From RFQD01 sp049314515 (GTDB lineage Bacteria; Actinomycetota; Actinomycetes; Actinomycetales; Microbacteriaceae), in NCBI GenBank assembly GCA_049314515.1, contig JBMOEY010000031.1, positions 1 through 15,278 on the forward strand: DNA of 15,278 bases, in the 5' to 3' direction. The notes under the pieces were generated by a model. That model saw only the letters and a list, made by a program, of their open reading frames with translations, was not told the origin of the DNA and searched no databases. The translations under genes were made by a program, and so were the position numbers. This document shows, piece by piece, positions 6,498-13,264 of this stretch. Numbering within the stretch: the stretch's first letter is position 1; each line of letters opens with the position of its first letter.

Positions 6498-7181
6498 CTA
6501 GAAGCCGAAATCTCCGAAGTCGCCGAATCCGCCGTCGCTGAATCCACCGCCGAAGTCTCCACCACCGATGTCGCCACCACCGAAATCTCCCGCACCGTCG
6601 GCGGAGGTAAACCCATCTGACGATTCCGCGCCCGTGCCTGCGTCGGTACCCACCTCGCCGGATTGGTCGCCCCCGGCATCAGCTCCGGAATCCGCACCGG
6701 CGGTCGAGTCAGCGCCCATGTCCATGGGCATGAATGCGCTCATGAGTGTCGATGCGATGACATACCCCGCGACACTACCGAGCAGCGAGCTGGCAAACAT
6801 CGAGCCAAAACCGGGCGCACCGTTGCCAGCGTTTGCTCCACCGCCGAGAGCCTTGACCATCGTGCCGGGTTGGCGCATTTCAGATCGCGTGGCGGCGACC
6901 GCCAGAGAGTGTGCGTCATCGGCTTGCGGGGCATCGCCGGCGGGCGCATCTGCCTGCAACTGAGTGAAGAGCATGCGACGTTGTTCGGGGGTGAGCTTCG
7001 CAAATGCCTCTTCGTGCACCTGTTCTATTGTCTCGGGAGGTGCGGTGCGGAGAAGATACCGATAACGCTCTACTGCGATTTCGTCTTCAGAACGAGCAGC
7101 GGATGCCTGCCTCACCTGTTCGGTCGTGCGACGGTATTCCTCGTCGCTTTCAGTGCCAAAAAGCCCATCAAGAAATCCCAT
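6498..7181 (-). CDS. Conserved actinobacterial protein with Gly/Asp-rich C-terminal tail, function unknown
   Basis: The protein has 227 residues. The first ~85 are helical and charged, with the recognisable run VERYRYLLRTAPPETIEQ followed by EAFAKLTPEQRR. Similar actinobacterial proteins exist, sometimes labelled 'cation-transporting ATPase', but I see no ATPase motif and regard that label as unsupported. A short segment RSEMRQPGT follows, then a Gly/Ala-rich region with one hydrophobic stretch (FASSLLGSVAGYVIASTLMSAF, about residues 129-150) that could be a membrane helix. The acidic tail is low in complexity and ends with repeats of GDFGGGD and GFGDFGDFGF. The start ATG has no Shine-Dalgarno but lies six bases after TAGTCT. 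It is the second gene after the small secreted protein, with nine bases between them. Confidence 0.75.
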   Translation of the reverse strand: MGFLDGLFGTESDEEYRRTTEQVRQASAARSEDEIAVERYRYLLRTAPPETIEQVHEEAFAKLTPEQRRMLFTQLQADAPAGDAPQADDAHSLAVAATRSEMRQPGTMVKALGGGANAGNGAPGFGSMFASSLLGSVAGYVIASTLMSAFMPMDMGADSTAGADSGADAGGDQSGEVGTDAGTGAESSDGFTSADGAGDFGGGDIGGGDFGGGFSDGGFGDFGDFGF

Positions 7182-7193
7182 GACGAGAGACTA
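7182..7193 (-). promoter_or_regulatory. Leaderless promoter -10 for the Gly-rich protein gene, built on the small gene's stop codon
   Basis: On the minus strand TAGTCT (complement of 7193-7188) fits TANNNT and is followed by CTCGTC and the ATG at 7181. The TAG of the hexamer is the stop codon of the upstream small secreted protein gene. This repeats the arrangement at ppk2/thioredoxin. No -35 is evident. Confidence 0.5.
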
Positions 7194-7409
7194 GAACGCC
7201 GAAGGTGGAAGTTCGCTGAAAGTGGCTCCGACGTAATAGACCGTGCCGCCCGATCCTGCCGTCGGGTTGCCGGACGTCGTGACGCGTGCGCCCGTGTTGG
7301 GGGACAGGGCGTCGGCACTCGCCGAGGCTTCGACAGTCAGTGAGCCGACGATGAGAGCGAGTCCGGCAAGTGCTGCGCCGGCGCGGATGAGTGGGGTTCG
7401 AGTGGGCAT
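7191..7409 (-). CDS. Small secreted protein, 72 residues, unknown function
   Basis: This small gene has a classic signal peptide: a basic MPTRTPLIR start, a hydrophobic core AGAALAGLALIVGSL, and a small-residue region with a likely cleavage near ASASADA. The predicted mature part is only about 40 residues, Gly/Thr/Ser-rich, ending TVYYVGATFSELPPSAF, with no cysteine and no lipobox. Two ATG codons are adjacent. The second (7409) is preferred because AAGGAG at 7420-7415 is five bases before it and only two before the first. The promoter TTGCGC-17-TACTTT lies upstream with an operator-like site at the start point, shared with the divergent lacI operon. I recognise no family. The signal peptide, ribosome site and promoter make it a believable gene. 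Confidence 0.68.
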   Translation of the reverse strand: MPTRTPLIRAGAALAGLALIVGSLTVEASASADALSPNTGARVTTSGNPTAGSGGTVYYVGATFSELPPSAF

Positions 7410-7424
7410 CATTGCTCCTTTAAT

Positions 7425-7438
7425 CCAAACTGGTTTGC
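7425..7438. promoter_or_regulatory. LacI-type operator site 1
   Basis: CCAAACTGGTTTGC has arms CAAAC and GTTTG around a two-base centre. It is the exact reverse complement of the second site at 7536-7549. It covers about -3 to +11 of the predicted leftward transcript of the small secreted protein gene. Such half-sites and spacing are typical of LacI-family operators, and a LacI gene begins about 200 bases away. Confidence 0.65.
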
Positions 7439-7470
7439 GTCAAAGTATCCTCTTGGTGGGAGTTGCGCAA
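7436..7470 (-). promoter_or_regulatory. Promoter of the small secreted protein gene
   Basis: On the minus strand TTGCGC (complement of 7470-7465) and TACTTT (complement of 7447-7442) are separated by 17 bases. Six further bases lead to a predicted start at about 7435, inside operator site 1. This gives a leader of about 26 bases carrying AAGGAG before the ATG. Confidence 0.55.
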
Positions 7471-7500
7471 TGCCCTATTCGCTGAGGCGCTCGATCCGAC

Positions 7501-7536
7501 TTGACGCCTGCGGTGGAATCGTATAGCCTCCAAATG
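7501..7536 (+). promoter_or_regulatory. Promoter of the lacI/nucleoside catabolism operon
   Basis: TTGACG (7501-7506) and TAGCCT (7524-7529) are separated by 17 bases. A further six bases place the start at about 7536, the first base of operator site 2. The untranslated leader to the ATG at 7637 would be about 100 bases. This is the only convincing promoter I see for the seven genes that follow. Confidence 0.6.
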
Positions 7537-7549
7537 CAAACCAGTTTGG
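7536..7549. promoter_or_regulatory. LacI-type operator site 2
   Basis: GCAAACCAGTTTGG is identical to site 1 read on the other strand (15 bases match if the next A is counted). It sits at about +1 to +14 of the rightward promoter, a position where a bound repressor would block transcription. Centre-to-centre distance from site 1 is about 111 bases, which would allow looping by a tetramer or simple independent binding. Confidence 0.68.
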
Positions 7550-7636
7550 AACCCTTACCCGAGAACGGACCCCATCGACGTGGACCACACGCCCATCGAC
7601 CGCAGCCCCGAGAGCGAGATCGCGCGGGGTCCCGCG

Positions 7637-8623
7637 ATGAACATCCAGGATGTTGCGGACGCCGCTGGCGTGAGCAAGACCACGGTCTCGCACGTCCTCT
7701 CCGGCAACCGTCCGGTGTCGCAGGCCACGCGTGACAAGGTCGAGCGCGTCATGGACGAGCTCGGCTTCCGCCCGAACTTCTTCGCGCAGGCCCTGAACTC
7801 CAAGCGCAGTCACACGGTAGCCCTGATCGCGCAGGACATCACCAACCCCTTCTACCCGGCCTTGGCCCGCGGGCTTCAGGCCGCGGTCGCACCGATGAAC
7901 CAGGTCGTCATGCTCTTCGATGCTGGGGCCGGCCACAGTCTGATGCGAGCCTTCGTGAACGACGTGATCCAGCGCCGTGTCGACGGGGTGGTGGTCGCGG
8001 TGAGCAACGTCGAGGACGAACTCCTTGAGCTCCAGCGGTCGGGCATCGCAGTCGTTGCCGTCGGATCCGGTCTGAGCGGCTTCCCCATCGACTGGGTGTC
8101 CGCGGATGACGAGCGGATCGGGTCCGACGCGACCACGCACCTCCACCTCAAGGGCCACCGCCGAATCGCGACGATCAGTGGGCCGCCATCCGCGGAGCCT
8201 GGGACGGGCCGTCTCGCCGGCTATCTCAAGGCGATGAAGGAACTGGGCCTGGAGTCGGACCCGAAGCTCTGTGCGGTGGGGGACTGGACTCGTGAGAGCG
8301 GGGCAGCCGCGCTTTATCGGCTCCTCGATCAGGACGTGCCGCCGACGGCCGTCTTCTGCGCCAACGACCTCATGGCGATCGGCGCTCTCGATGCGGCCCT
8401 CGAATCGGGGCTCGCCGTGCCGGGAGATCTGGCAATCGTCGGGGTGGACGATATCGACGCCGCGAACCTGGTGCGTCCCGGACTGACCACGGTCCGGATC
8501 CCGGCGCAGGACATCGGCCGCGCCGCCGGGGATCTCCTCCTCCATCGGATCGCTGAAGAGGAGAGCACGTCGCACCGTCACGTTCTAGTTCAGCACTCTT
8601 TGATCTCGCGAGAGTCGGTCTGA
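7637..8623 (+). CDS. LacI-family transcriptional repressor
   Basis: A 328-residue regulator. It begins with the DNA-binding helix-turn-helix MNIQDVADAAGVSKTTVSHVLSGNRPVS, then the hinge region LGFRPNFFAQALNS. A periplasmic-binding-like effector domain follows (VALIAQDITNPFYPALARGL; later AVFCANDLMAIGALDAALESG and VGVDDIDAANLVRPGLTTVRIP). The family binds palindromic operators and lets go on binding a sugar or nucleoside. The ATG at 7637 is chosen because homologues start just before IxDVAxxAGVS. An in-frame GTG at 7580 would add 19 residues, and neither start has a strong ribosome site. It is the first gene of the operon, three bases before the ADP-ribosylglycohydrolase-type gene, so it probably represses itself along with the operon through site 2. 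The effector is unknown. Confidence 0.9.
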   Translation: MNIQDVADAAGVSKTTVSHVLSGNRPVSQATRDKVERVMDELGFRPNFFAQALNSKRSHTVALIAQDITNPFYPALARGLQAAVAPMNQVVMLFDAGAGHSLMRAFVNDVIQRRVDGVVVAVSNVEDELLELQRSGIAVVAVGSGLSGFPIDWVSADDERIGSDATTHLHLKGHRRIATISGPPSAEPGTGRLAGYLKAMKELGLESDPKLCAVGDWTRESGAAALYRLLDQDVPPTAVFCANDLMAIGALDAALESGLAVPGDLAIVGVDDIDAANLVRPGLTTVRIPAQDIGRAAGDLLLHRIAEEESTSHRHVLVQHSLISRESV

Positions 8624-8626
8624 GAC

Positions 8627-9919
8627 ATGCATGACGTGCTGGATGACCGCGACCTGATCCCTGACGAGGCCGAGCAGCTGCTGCACAGCGGCTACCCAGT
8701 CGAACGAGAGCTGGTTGAGGCGAGGGCCGCTGCGGCGGCATCGGATCTTCCCCGACTCCGACAGATCGGCAACGTCCTGCGTGCCGCGGTCCGAGGCCCT
8801 TGGCCCTACGACGAGCCCGACGACGAGGAGCTACTTGTCGAGGTCGCAACCCGCGGGCGGCGACTGCCTGTGGTCGAGGCGAGCCTCCACTCTCAGATCC
8901 ACGGCGCTTGGCTTGGCCGATGCGTTGCGAACACGATGGGTAAGCCCGTCGAGGGGCTGCGTCGGGACGAGGTCGGACTCTATCTCACCGCTGCCGGACA
9001 ATCGCCTCAGACTGGTTACCTTCCCTTAATCGAGCCGCTGCCCGACGGGGTCAGCCACCTCCATGAGTCGGCTCCATTCGCGACGGCCGGCCGATTCGTC
9101 GATGTTCCTCGGGACGACGACCTCGACTGGACGATTCTGGGTCTCGCCATGCTCGAAGAGCACGGTCCTGACCTCACGACTGAGGACATAGCCCGGACCT
9201 GGCTTGATCGGCTTCCGTTCACTCAGACGTTCACGGCTGAGCGTATTGCGTACCGCAATCTCATCCGCGGAGCGAGCGTCAGCCAGGCCGCGCGTCTTGA
9301 TAATCCGTACCGCGAGTGGATCGGGGCACTGATCCGCGCGGACATCTTCGGCTACGTCCACCCCGGCGACCCCGCCGCCGCAGCGTGCGCCTCCCTCGTG
9401 GATGCTCGGCTGTCCCACGTCGGCAACGGGATCTACGGCGAGATGTGGGCTGCTGCACTCGTAGCCAGCGCTCTGGCGAGCGACTCCCCGGAAGCTGCCC
9501 TGAGATCGGCGCTGCCGGTGGTACCCGACAAATCCCGCCTCGCAGAGGCGCTTCGCTCGATCTTGCAACTCCGCGCGGACGGGGTCGGACCTCAGCAGGC
9601 TATTGCCTGGGTAGATGAGCATCTCGGTCACTACAACTGGGTTCACACCATCAACAACGCCGCTCTCATATCGATCGGCCTGTTGTGGGGGACCGATTTC
9701 ACCAGTGCTGTCGCGCTGACCATCTCCGGTGGTCGCGACACCGACTCCTCCGCCGCCACAGTCGGCAGCGTGTTCGGTGCCATCTACGGGGCTGACGCTA
9801 TCCCGAGCAGTCTGGTGGGCACCACGCACGTGCGTGTCAGGAGTGCAGTCAAAGACTTCGACCGCATTGAGATCGCCGAGTTGGCCAGGCGCACCTTCTC
9901 GTTGATCGGAGGCAGCTAA
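8627..9919 (+). CDS. ADP-ribosylglycohydrolase family protein
   Basis: The protein has 430 residues. After an N-terminal extension of about 85 charged residues without a recognised motif, the ADP-ribosylglycohydrolase (DraG/ARH) fold follows: GAWLGRCVANTMGKPVEG (93-110), the metal-binding acidic run DDDLDWT (163-169), HVGNGIYGEMWAAA in the middle, and the C-terminal metal motif GRDTDSSAATVG with Asp371 and Asp373. Known members use two Mg or Mn ions to cleave N- or O-glycosidic bonds of ADP-ribose. Members in sugar or nucleoside operons may act on simpler ribosides. Here a nucleoside hydrolase, a PfkB kinase and an importer are next to it, so a catabolic N-glycosidase is more likely than protein de-ADP-ribosylation; that is inference. 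It starts three bases after lacI, and its stop overlaps the next ATG (TAATG). Confidence 0.85.
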   Translation: MHDVLDDRDLIPDEAEQLLHSGYPVERELVEARAAAAASDLPRLRQIGNVLRAAVRGPWPYDEPDDEELLVEVATRGRRLPVVEASLHSQIHGAWLGRCVANTMGKPVEGLRRDEVGLYLTAAGQSPQTGYLPLIEPLPDGVSHLHESAPFATAGRFVDVPRDDDLDWTILGLAMLEEHGPDLTTEDIARTWLDRLPFTQTFTAERIAYRNLIRGASVSQAARLDNPYREWIGALIRADIFGYVHPGDPAAAACASLVDARLSHVGNGIYGEMWAAALVASALASDSPEAALRSALPVVPDKSRLAEALRSILQLRADGVGPQQAIAWVDEHLGHYNWVHTINNAALISIGLLWGTDFTSAVALTISGGRDTDSSAATVGSVFGAIYGADAIPSSLVGTTHVRVRSAVKDFDRIEIAELARRTFSLIGGS

Positions 9920-10944
9920 TGCCCCGCATCCCGGTCGTGATCGACACCGACCCCGGTCTGGGTCGACCCGGCAGCGACATCGACGACGGCCTGGCGATCG
10001 CCCTTGCGTTGCGTTCCCCGGAGCTCGACGTCCTCGCGCTGACGATCGTCAACGGCAACGTGGATGCTGTCACCGGCACCACGGTGGCTCGCGCCCTCAC
10101 CGAAAGATTGGGTTATCCGGACATCCCGGTGTTCACGGGCGCGCATGAGCCGCTGGTGCGGGACATGGTTGCGGTCCACGCGCTGTTCGACGCGGTGCTC
10201 GGTGACTCGCCCGTATCCGGACTGCCCGAGCGCGGTCCGACGTCGGAGGAACACGCTGCCGACTACCTTTGCCGGATAGTGCGCGAGCGGCCCGGCGAAG
10301 TAGTGGTCATCGCCATCGGCCCGATGACCAACCTCGCGCTGGCGATCCAGCGCGACCCGACCTTTGCGAGCAATGTCCTCGAACTCGTCGTCATGGCGGG
10401 GAGCGCTACTACCTATGCGCAGAACGTCACCGTGGTCGGGGACTTCAATGCCTATGTCGACCCCGAAGCACTCGACATTGTCGTGCGTAGCGGCGCTAAC
10501 CTTCGCATGATCGGCCTCGACCAGACATCCCAGGTCATGCTCACGCGAGCCGATGCAGAACAACTGAGGCGCACGTCCGATCCCTTCTCTCACTGGGCGG
10601 CGCAGTGCACCGACGCGTGGATCGACTTCCTTGGTCGCGCCTTCCCCAATCGTCCCGAACATCGGGACGCGTGCTTCTTGCACGACCCCCTTGTGGTCGC
10701 TGCGGTGACCCACCCCGATCTCCTGACCTGGCAGCCAGCCAGAGTTCAGGTGGCACTAGATGGCGAACTCGTCCGCGGGCTCGTCATTGCCAACCGAGGC
10801 CTCGCACTTGAGCCCCTCGGTACGCCCAACGCGACGGTCGCCATCGAAACCGGTGTCGATAGCTTCCGTCGTCTCTTCCTCGAGCGCATCAGCGCCGAGA
10901 TCACGGTCGATTCCGACCACCTACGCACCACACCGAAGGAGTAA
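9919..10944 (+). CDS. Inosine-uridine-type nucleoside hydrolase
   Basis: The product has 341 residues and belongs to the nucleoside N-ribohydrolase family, cleaving ribonucleosides to base and ribose with a bound calcium. Visible marks: DTDPG (9-13), the DD pair Asp22-Asp23 of the calcium site, NGN after the second strand, AIGPMTNLALAI, MAGSATT, GDFNAYVDPEA, and LHDPLVVA with His255 as the expected active-site histidine. In the usual DTDPGxDDA motif the Asp pair follows almost at once; here eight residues (LGRPGSDI) stand between DTDPG and DD. The usual EFN is DFN. These changes suggest a subfamily with a different substrate. Its ATG shares a base with the upstream stop. The C-terminus is complete. 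It is presumed cytoplasmic, as there is no signal peptide. Confidence 0.9.
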   Translation: MPRIPVVIDTDPGLGRPGSDIDDGLAIALALRSPELDVLALTIVNGNVDAVTGTTVARALTERLGYPDIPVFTGAHEPLVRDMVAVHALFDAVLGDSPVSGLPERGPTSEEHAADYLCRIVRERPGEVVVIAIGPMTNLALAIQRDPTFASNVLELVVMAGSATTYAQNVTVVGDFNAYVDPEALDIVVRSGANLRMIGLDQTSQVMLTRADAEQLRRTSDPFSHWAAQCTDAWIDFLGRAFPNRPEHRDACFLHDPLVVAAVTHPDLLTWQPARVQVALDGELVRGLVIANRGLALEPLGTPNATVAIETGVDSFRRLFLERISAEITVDSDHLRTTPKE

Positions 10945-10949
10945 CCACC

Positions 10950-12296
10950 ATGGCTGTTCACAAGGGAGTGAAGCACTGGCTCATCGCCGGGGCATTCATC
11001 TCAACTGCGGCTCTCGCGCTCACCGCCTGCACCTCTGGCGCCACGGGCACCGGAACGATCGATGGGGTCGGCCCGTCCGAACTCGTCGAGCCCACAAAGC
11101 CGATCACCATCACCTACGCCGGCGCGGCCTACGCTGCAGATCAACTCCAGCCTGTGCTGGATGCATTCGAAGCGGCACACCCCAACATCACCGTGCAGTA
11201 CGAGTCGGTTCCGTTTGACGACTTCAACAGCGTTCTTGCTGCTCGACTCACCAACGCGAGCGATGCGATCGACGTGTTCGATGTCGACATGCCTCGGACC
11301 GACGCCTACGCTGCGCGCGGATGGCTCTCGGACCTGTCGGCAACATTCCCCGAGCTTGAGGCTGCTGTCGACCCGGGAAGCTTCGAAGCGGCGACGGTCG
11401 ATGGCAAGACGGTCACAATGCCATACCAAACGTCGACAAACATCATGTACTACAACAAGGCGCTCCTTGCAGCCGCCGGGATCGCCGCTCCGTCCGCCGA
11501 CCCCGCAGACAGGTTGACGTGGGAGACCGTCGTTGACGATGCAAAGAAGGCGCAGGCCGCTGGTGCACAGTACGGTCTGGTTTTCGACCAGATCGACCGC
11601 TACTACCAGCTCCAGCCCCTCGCGGAGAGCGCCGGCGGCGGACCGGGTGCCTCGGGTGAGGGCAATCTCACCCCAGAGGTCAACAACGAAGGCTGGAACA
11701 AGGCATTCAGCTGGTACGGCAGCCTGTTCGCCGACGGTCTCTCGCCACGCGGTGTCGCTGCGTCGGAGACGCCGAGCATCTTCGCCGCCGGCCAGACGGC
11801 GTACTTCGTTGGCGGCCCCTGGTGGGGCAGCCAGTTCGTGGGTGAGGCCGGCCTCGACTTCGGCGTTGCTCCGTTCCCGGCCTTCGAGGGTGGAGACCCT
11901 GCCACCCCGACTGGCGGATGGTCGCTCGGGCTGAACCCCAAGGCGACCGCTGACAAGGCGAACGCTGCGGCCATCTTCATGAAGTTCATGGGCCTCGACA
12001 ACGGTGGGTACGCCCAGTACCTCACCGCACTGGCTGTGCCGCCGGCCAACGTTGACGGTGGAGCGAAGTTCTTCGACTCTGACGTCTTCAAAGACCCGCG
12101 TTTCGATGGCGTAGTCGACCTGATGAAGTACGAGCTCGCAAACACCTCGGTTCTGCGACTGCAGACCGTGGGCTATGTCGAGTTCGAGGACATCATCACG
12201 AAGACCTTCGGCGACATCATCAACGGAACGGATGCCTCGACGGCACTCGATGGTGCCAACAAGGACCTCACCGAGGCCTGGGCCAAGTTCCAGTAG
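10950..12296 (+). CDS. CUT1-type ABC transporter solute-binding lipoprotein
   Basis: A 448-residue extracellular binding protein. The signal peptide is KHWLIAGAFISTAALALTAC with lipobox LTAC and lipid-modified Cys27, followed by a Gly/Thr linker. The mature part is a family 1 (sugar-binding) solute-binding protein: ITITYAG, the domain ITVQYESVPFDDFNSVLAARL, the hinge-near segment MPYQTSTNIMYYNKALLAAAGI, FVGGPWWGSQF, and a helical C-terminus. It captures the substrate outside the membrane for the two permeases downstream. AAGGAG at 10937-10942 overlaps the preceding stop and is spaced eight bases from the ATG. Typical nucleoside importers use Bmp-type binding proteins, so a CUT1 type in a nucleoside-hydrolysing operon is unexpected. 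The ligand cannot be told from sequence. Confidence 0.92.
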   Translation: MAVHKGVKHWLIAGAFISTAALALTACTSGATGTGTIDGVGPSELVEPTKPITITYAGAAYAADQLQPVLDAFEAAHPNITVQYESVPFDDFNSVLAARLTNASDAIDVFDVDMPRTDAYAARGWLSDLSATFPELEAAVDPGSFEAATVDGKTVTMPYQTSTNIMYYNKALLAAAGIAAPSADPADRLTWETVVDDAKKAQAAGAQYGLVFDQIDRYYQLQPLAESAGGGPGASGEGNLTPEVNNEGWNKAFSWYGSLFADGLSPRGVAASETPSIFAAGQTAYFVGGPWWGSQFVGEAGLDFGVAPFPAFEGGDPATPTGGWSLGLNPKATADKANAAAIFMKFMGLDNGGYAQYLTALAVPPANVDGGAKFFDSDVFKDPRFDGVVDLMKYELANTSVLRLQTVGYVEFEDIITKTFGDIINGTDASTALDGANKDLTEAWAKFQ

Positions 12297-12305
12297 TACC
12301 CAACC

Positions 12306-12336
12306 ACCGGCGGCGAGGCATCACCTCGCCGCCGGT
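12306..12336 (+). terminator. Strong intercistronic hairpin between binding-protein and permease genes
   Basis: ACCGGCGGCGAGG (12306-12318) pairs perfectly with CCTCGCCGCCGGT (12324-12336) around a five-base loop CATCA. This gives 13 base pairs, starting ten bases after the binding-protein stop. There is no U-tract, and the next gene with GGAG at 12344-12347 follows directly. The usual role of such a structure is to protect the upstream message and attenuate the permease part, so binding protein exceeds permease. Confidence 0.75.
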
Positions 12337-12355
12337 CCAACCCGGAGACACCCCC

Positions 12356-13264
12356 ATGACGACTGTGCACAGCCGCAGACGCCGCACCACTGCGGGACGG
12401 CGAAACACAATCGCCGCGCTCGTTTTTCTCGCTCCGACCGCAACTCTGATCCTCATCCTCCGCCTCCTGCCCGCGGCGACCGCGATCGCTGACTCCACCA
12501 AGTCCGGGTTGCCCGGCAGTCTCGCGGAGCCCGAATTCGTCGGGTTCGATGTCTTCGCCAAGCTCTTCGCGAGCGAGTCCTTCTGGCAGTCGGTTCAGCA
12601 GACGCTCATTTTCAACGTTCTAGTCAACCCGATCCAGATCATCATTGCGCTTGCGCTTGCGGTGCTTCTCACCCGCGGCCTTCCGGGATCGGGCCTTTGG
12701 CGCACCTTGATCTTCCTGCCGTCGGCCGTGCCGTTAGCCGGCTCCACGATCGTCTGGGGGATCGCTCTTCGACCGGATGGACCCGTGAACGGGCTTCTCG
12801 GGCTTGCGGGTATCCCCGCTCAGCCCTGGTTTACCAGTCCCGACCAAGTCATCACATCCCTGATCATCCTTGCTAGCTGGATTGGAATCGGCTACTGGAT
12901 GATGTTTCTCATTGCCGGGCTCAACGACATCCCCTCGGTGTATTTCGAGGCATCCCGCATTGACGGTGCGGGGCCGATCCGTACGTTCTTCTCAGTGACG
13001 CTACCGATGCTTCGCCGCCCGCTGCTCTTCGTCCTCGTGGCCGATACTGTGGCCAATTTCGTCCTCTTCGCGCCGGTTCAGATCCTCACAAGCGGGGGGC
13101 CTGAGAAGCGATCGAACTTCCTCATGTACGACATCTTTCACAGGAGCTACGAACTCAGTGACCCGTACACCGCATCGGCGCAGCTCGTCGTGCTGCTCAT
13201 CATCATGATCGCCATCGTCGCGGTACAGTTCCGCCTTCTCGGGTCGGGGGATGCTGATGAGTAG
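12356..13264 (+). CDS. Sugar-type ABC transporter permease (MalF-like)
   Basis: The product has 302 residues. A basic N-terminus (HSRRRRTTAGRRN) precedes about six membrane segments, the first being TIAALVFLAPTATLILILRLLP. The cytoplasmic coupling loop is EASRIDGAGPIRTFFSVTLP, starting at residue 198, the EAA motif of binding-protein-dependent permeases. It would form a heterodimer with the next gene product in the cell membrane. GGAG at 12344-12347 lies eight bases before the ATG. Its end overlaps the second permease gene. No ATPase subunit is encoded in this operon, so the EAA loops must engage one from elsewhere, as in actinomycete CUT1 systems that share MsiK. Confidence 0.92.
   Translation: MTTVHSRRRRTTAGRRNTIAALVFLAPTATLILILRLLPAATAIADSTKSGLPGSLAEPEFVGFDVFAKLFASESFWQSVQQTLIFNVLVNPIQIIIALALAVLLTRGLPGSGLWRTLIFLPSAVPLAGSTIVWGIALRPDGPVNGLLGLAGIPAQPWFTSPDQVITSLIILASWIGIGYWMMFLIAGLNDIPSVYFEASRIDGAGPIRTFFSVTLPMLRRPLLFVLVADTVANFVLFAPVQILTSGGPEKRSNFLMYDIFHRSYELSDPYTASAQLVVLLIIMIAIVAVQFRLLGSGDADE

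Noticed and set aside
6501..6640. Tandem repeat or CRISPR-like array in the repetitive stretch
   Set aside because: The repeated bases encode the Gly/Asp/Phe-rich C-terminus (GDFGGGD units) in frame; unit lengths vary and there are no spacers.
6498..7181. Calling the Gly-rich protein a cation-transporting ATPase
   Set aside because: No Walker, phosphorylation (DKTGT) or P-type motif is present and it is only 227 residues; the name appears to be an inherited mislabel.
7475..8581. Minus-strand open frame of 368 codons over lacI
   Set aside because: It is the mirror of the LacI reading frame with Arg/Asp/Val-rich low-information protein, no ribosome site, and it would start inside the repressor gene.
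9026..10713. Minus-strand open frames antisense to the ADP-ribosylglycohydrolase and nucleoside hydrolase genes
   Set aside because: Both lie wholly within strong plus-strand genes and encode no known motif; GC-rich codon bias leaves the opposite frame open.
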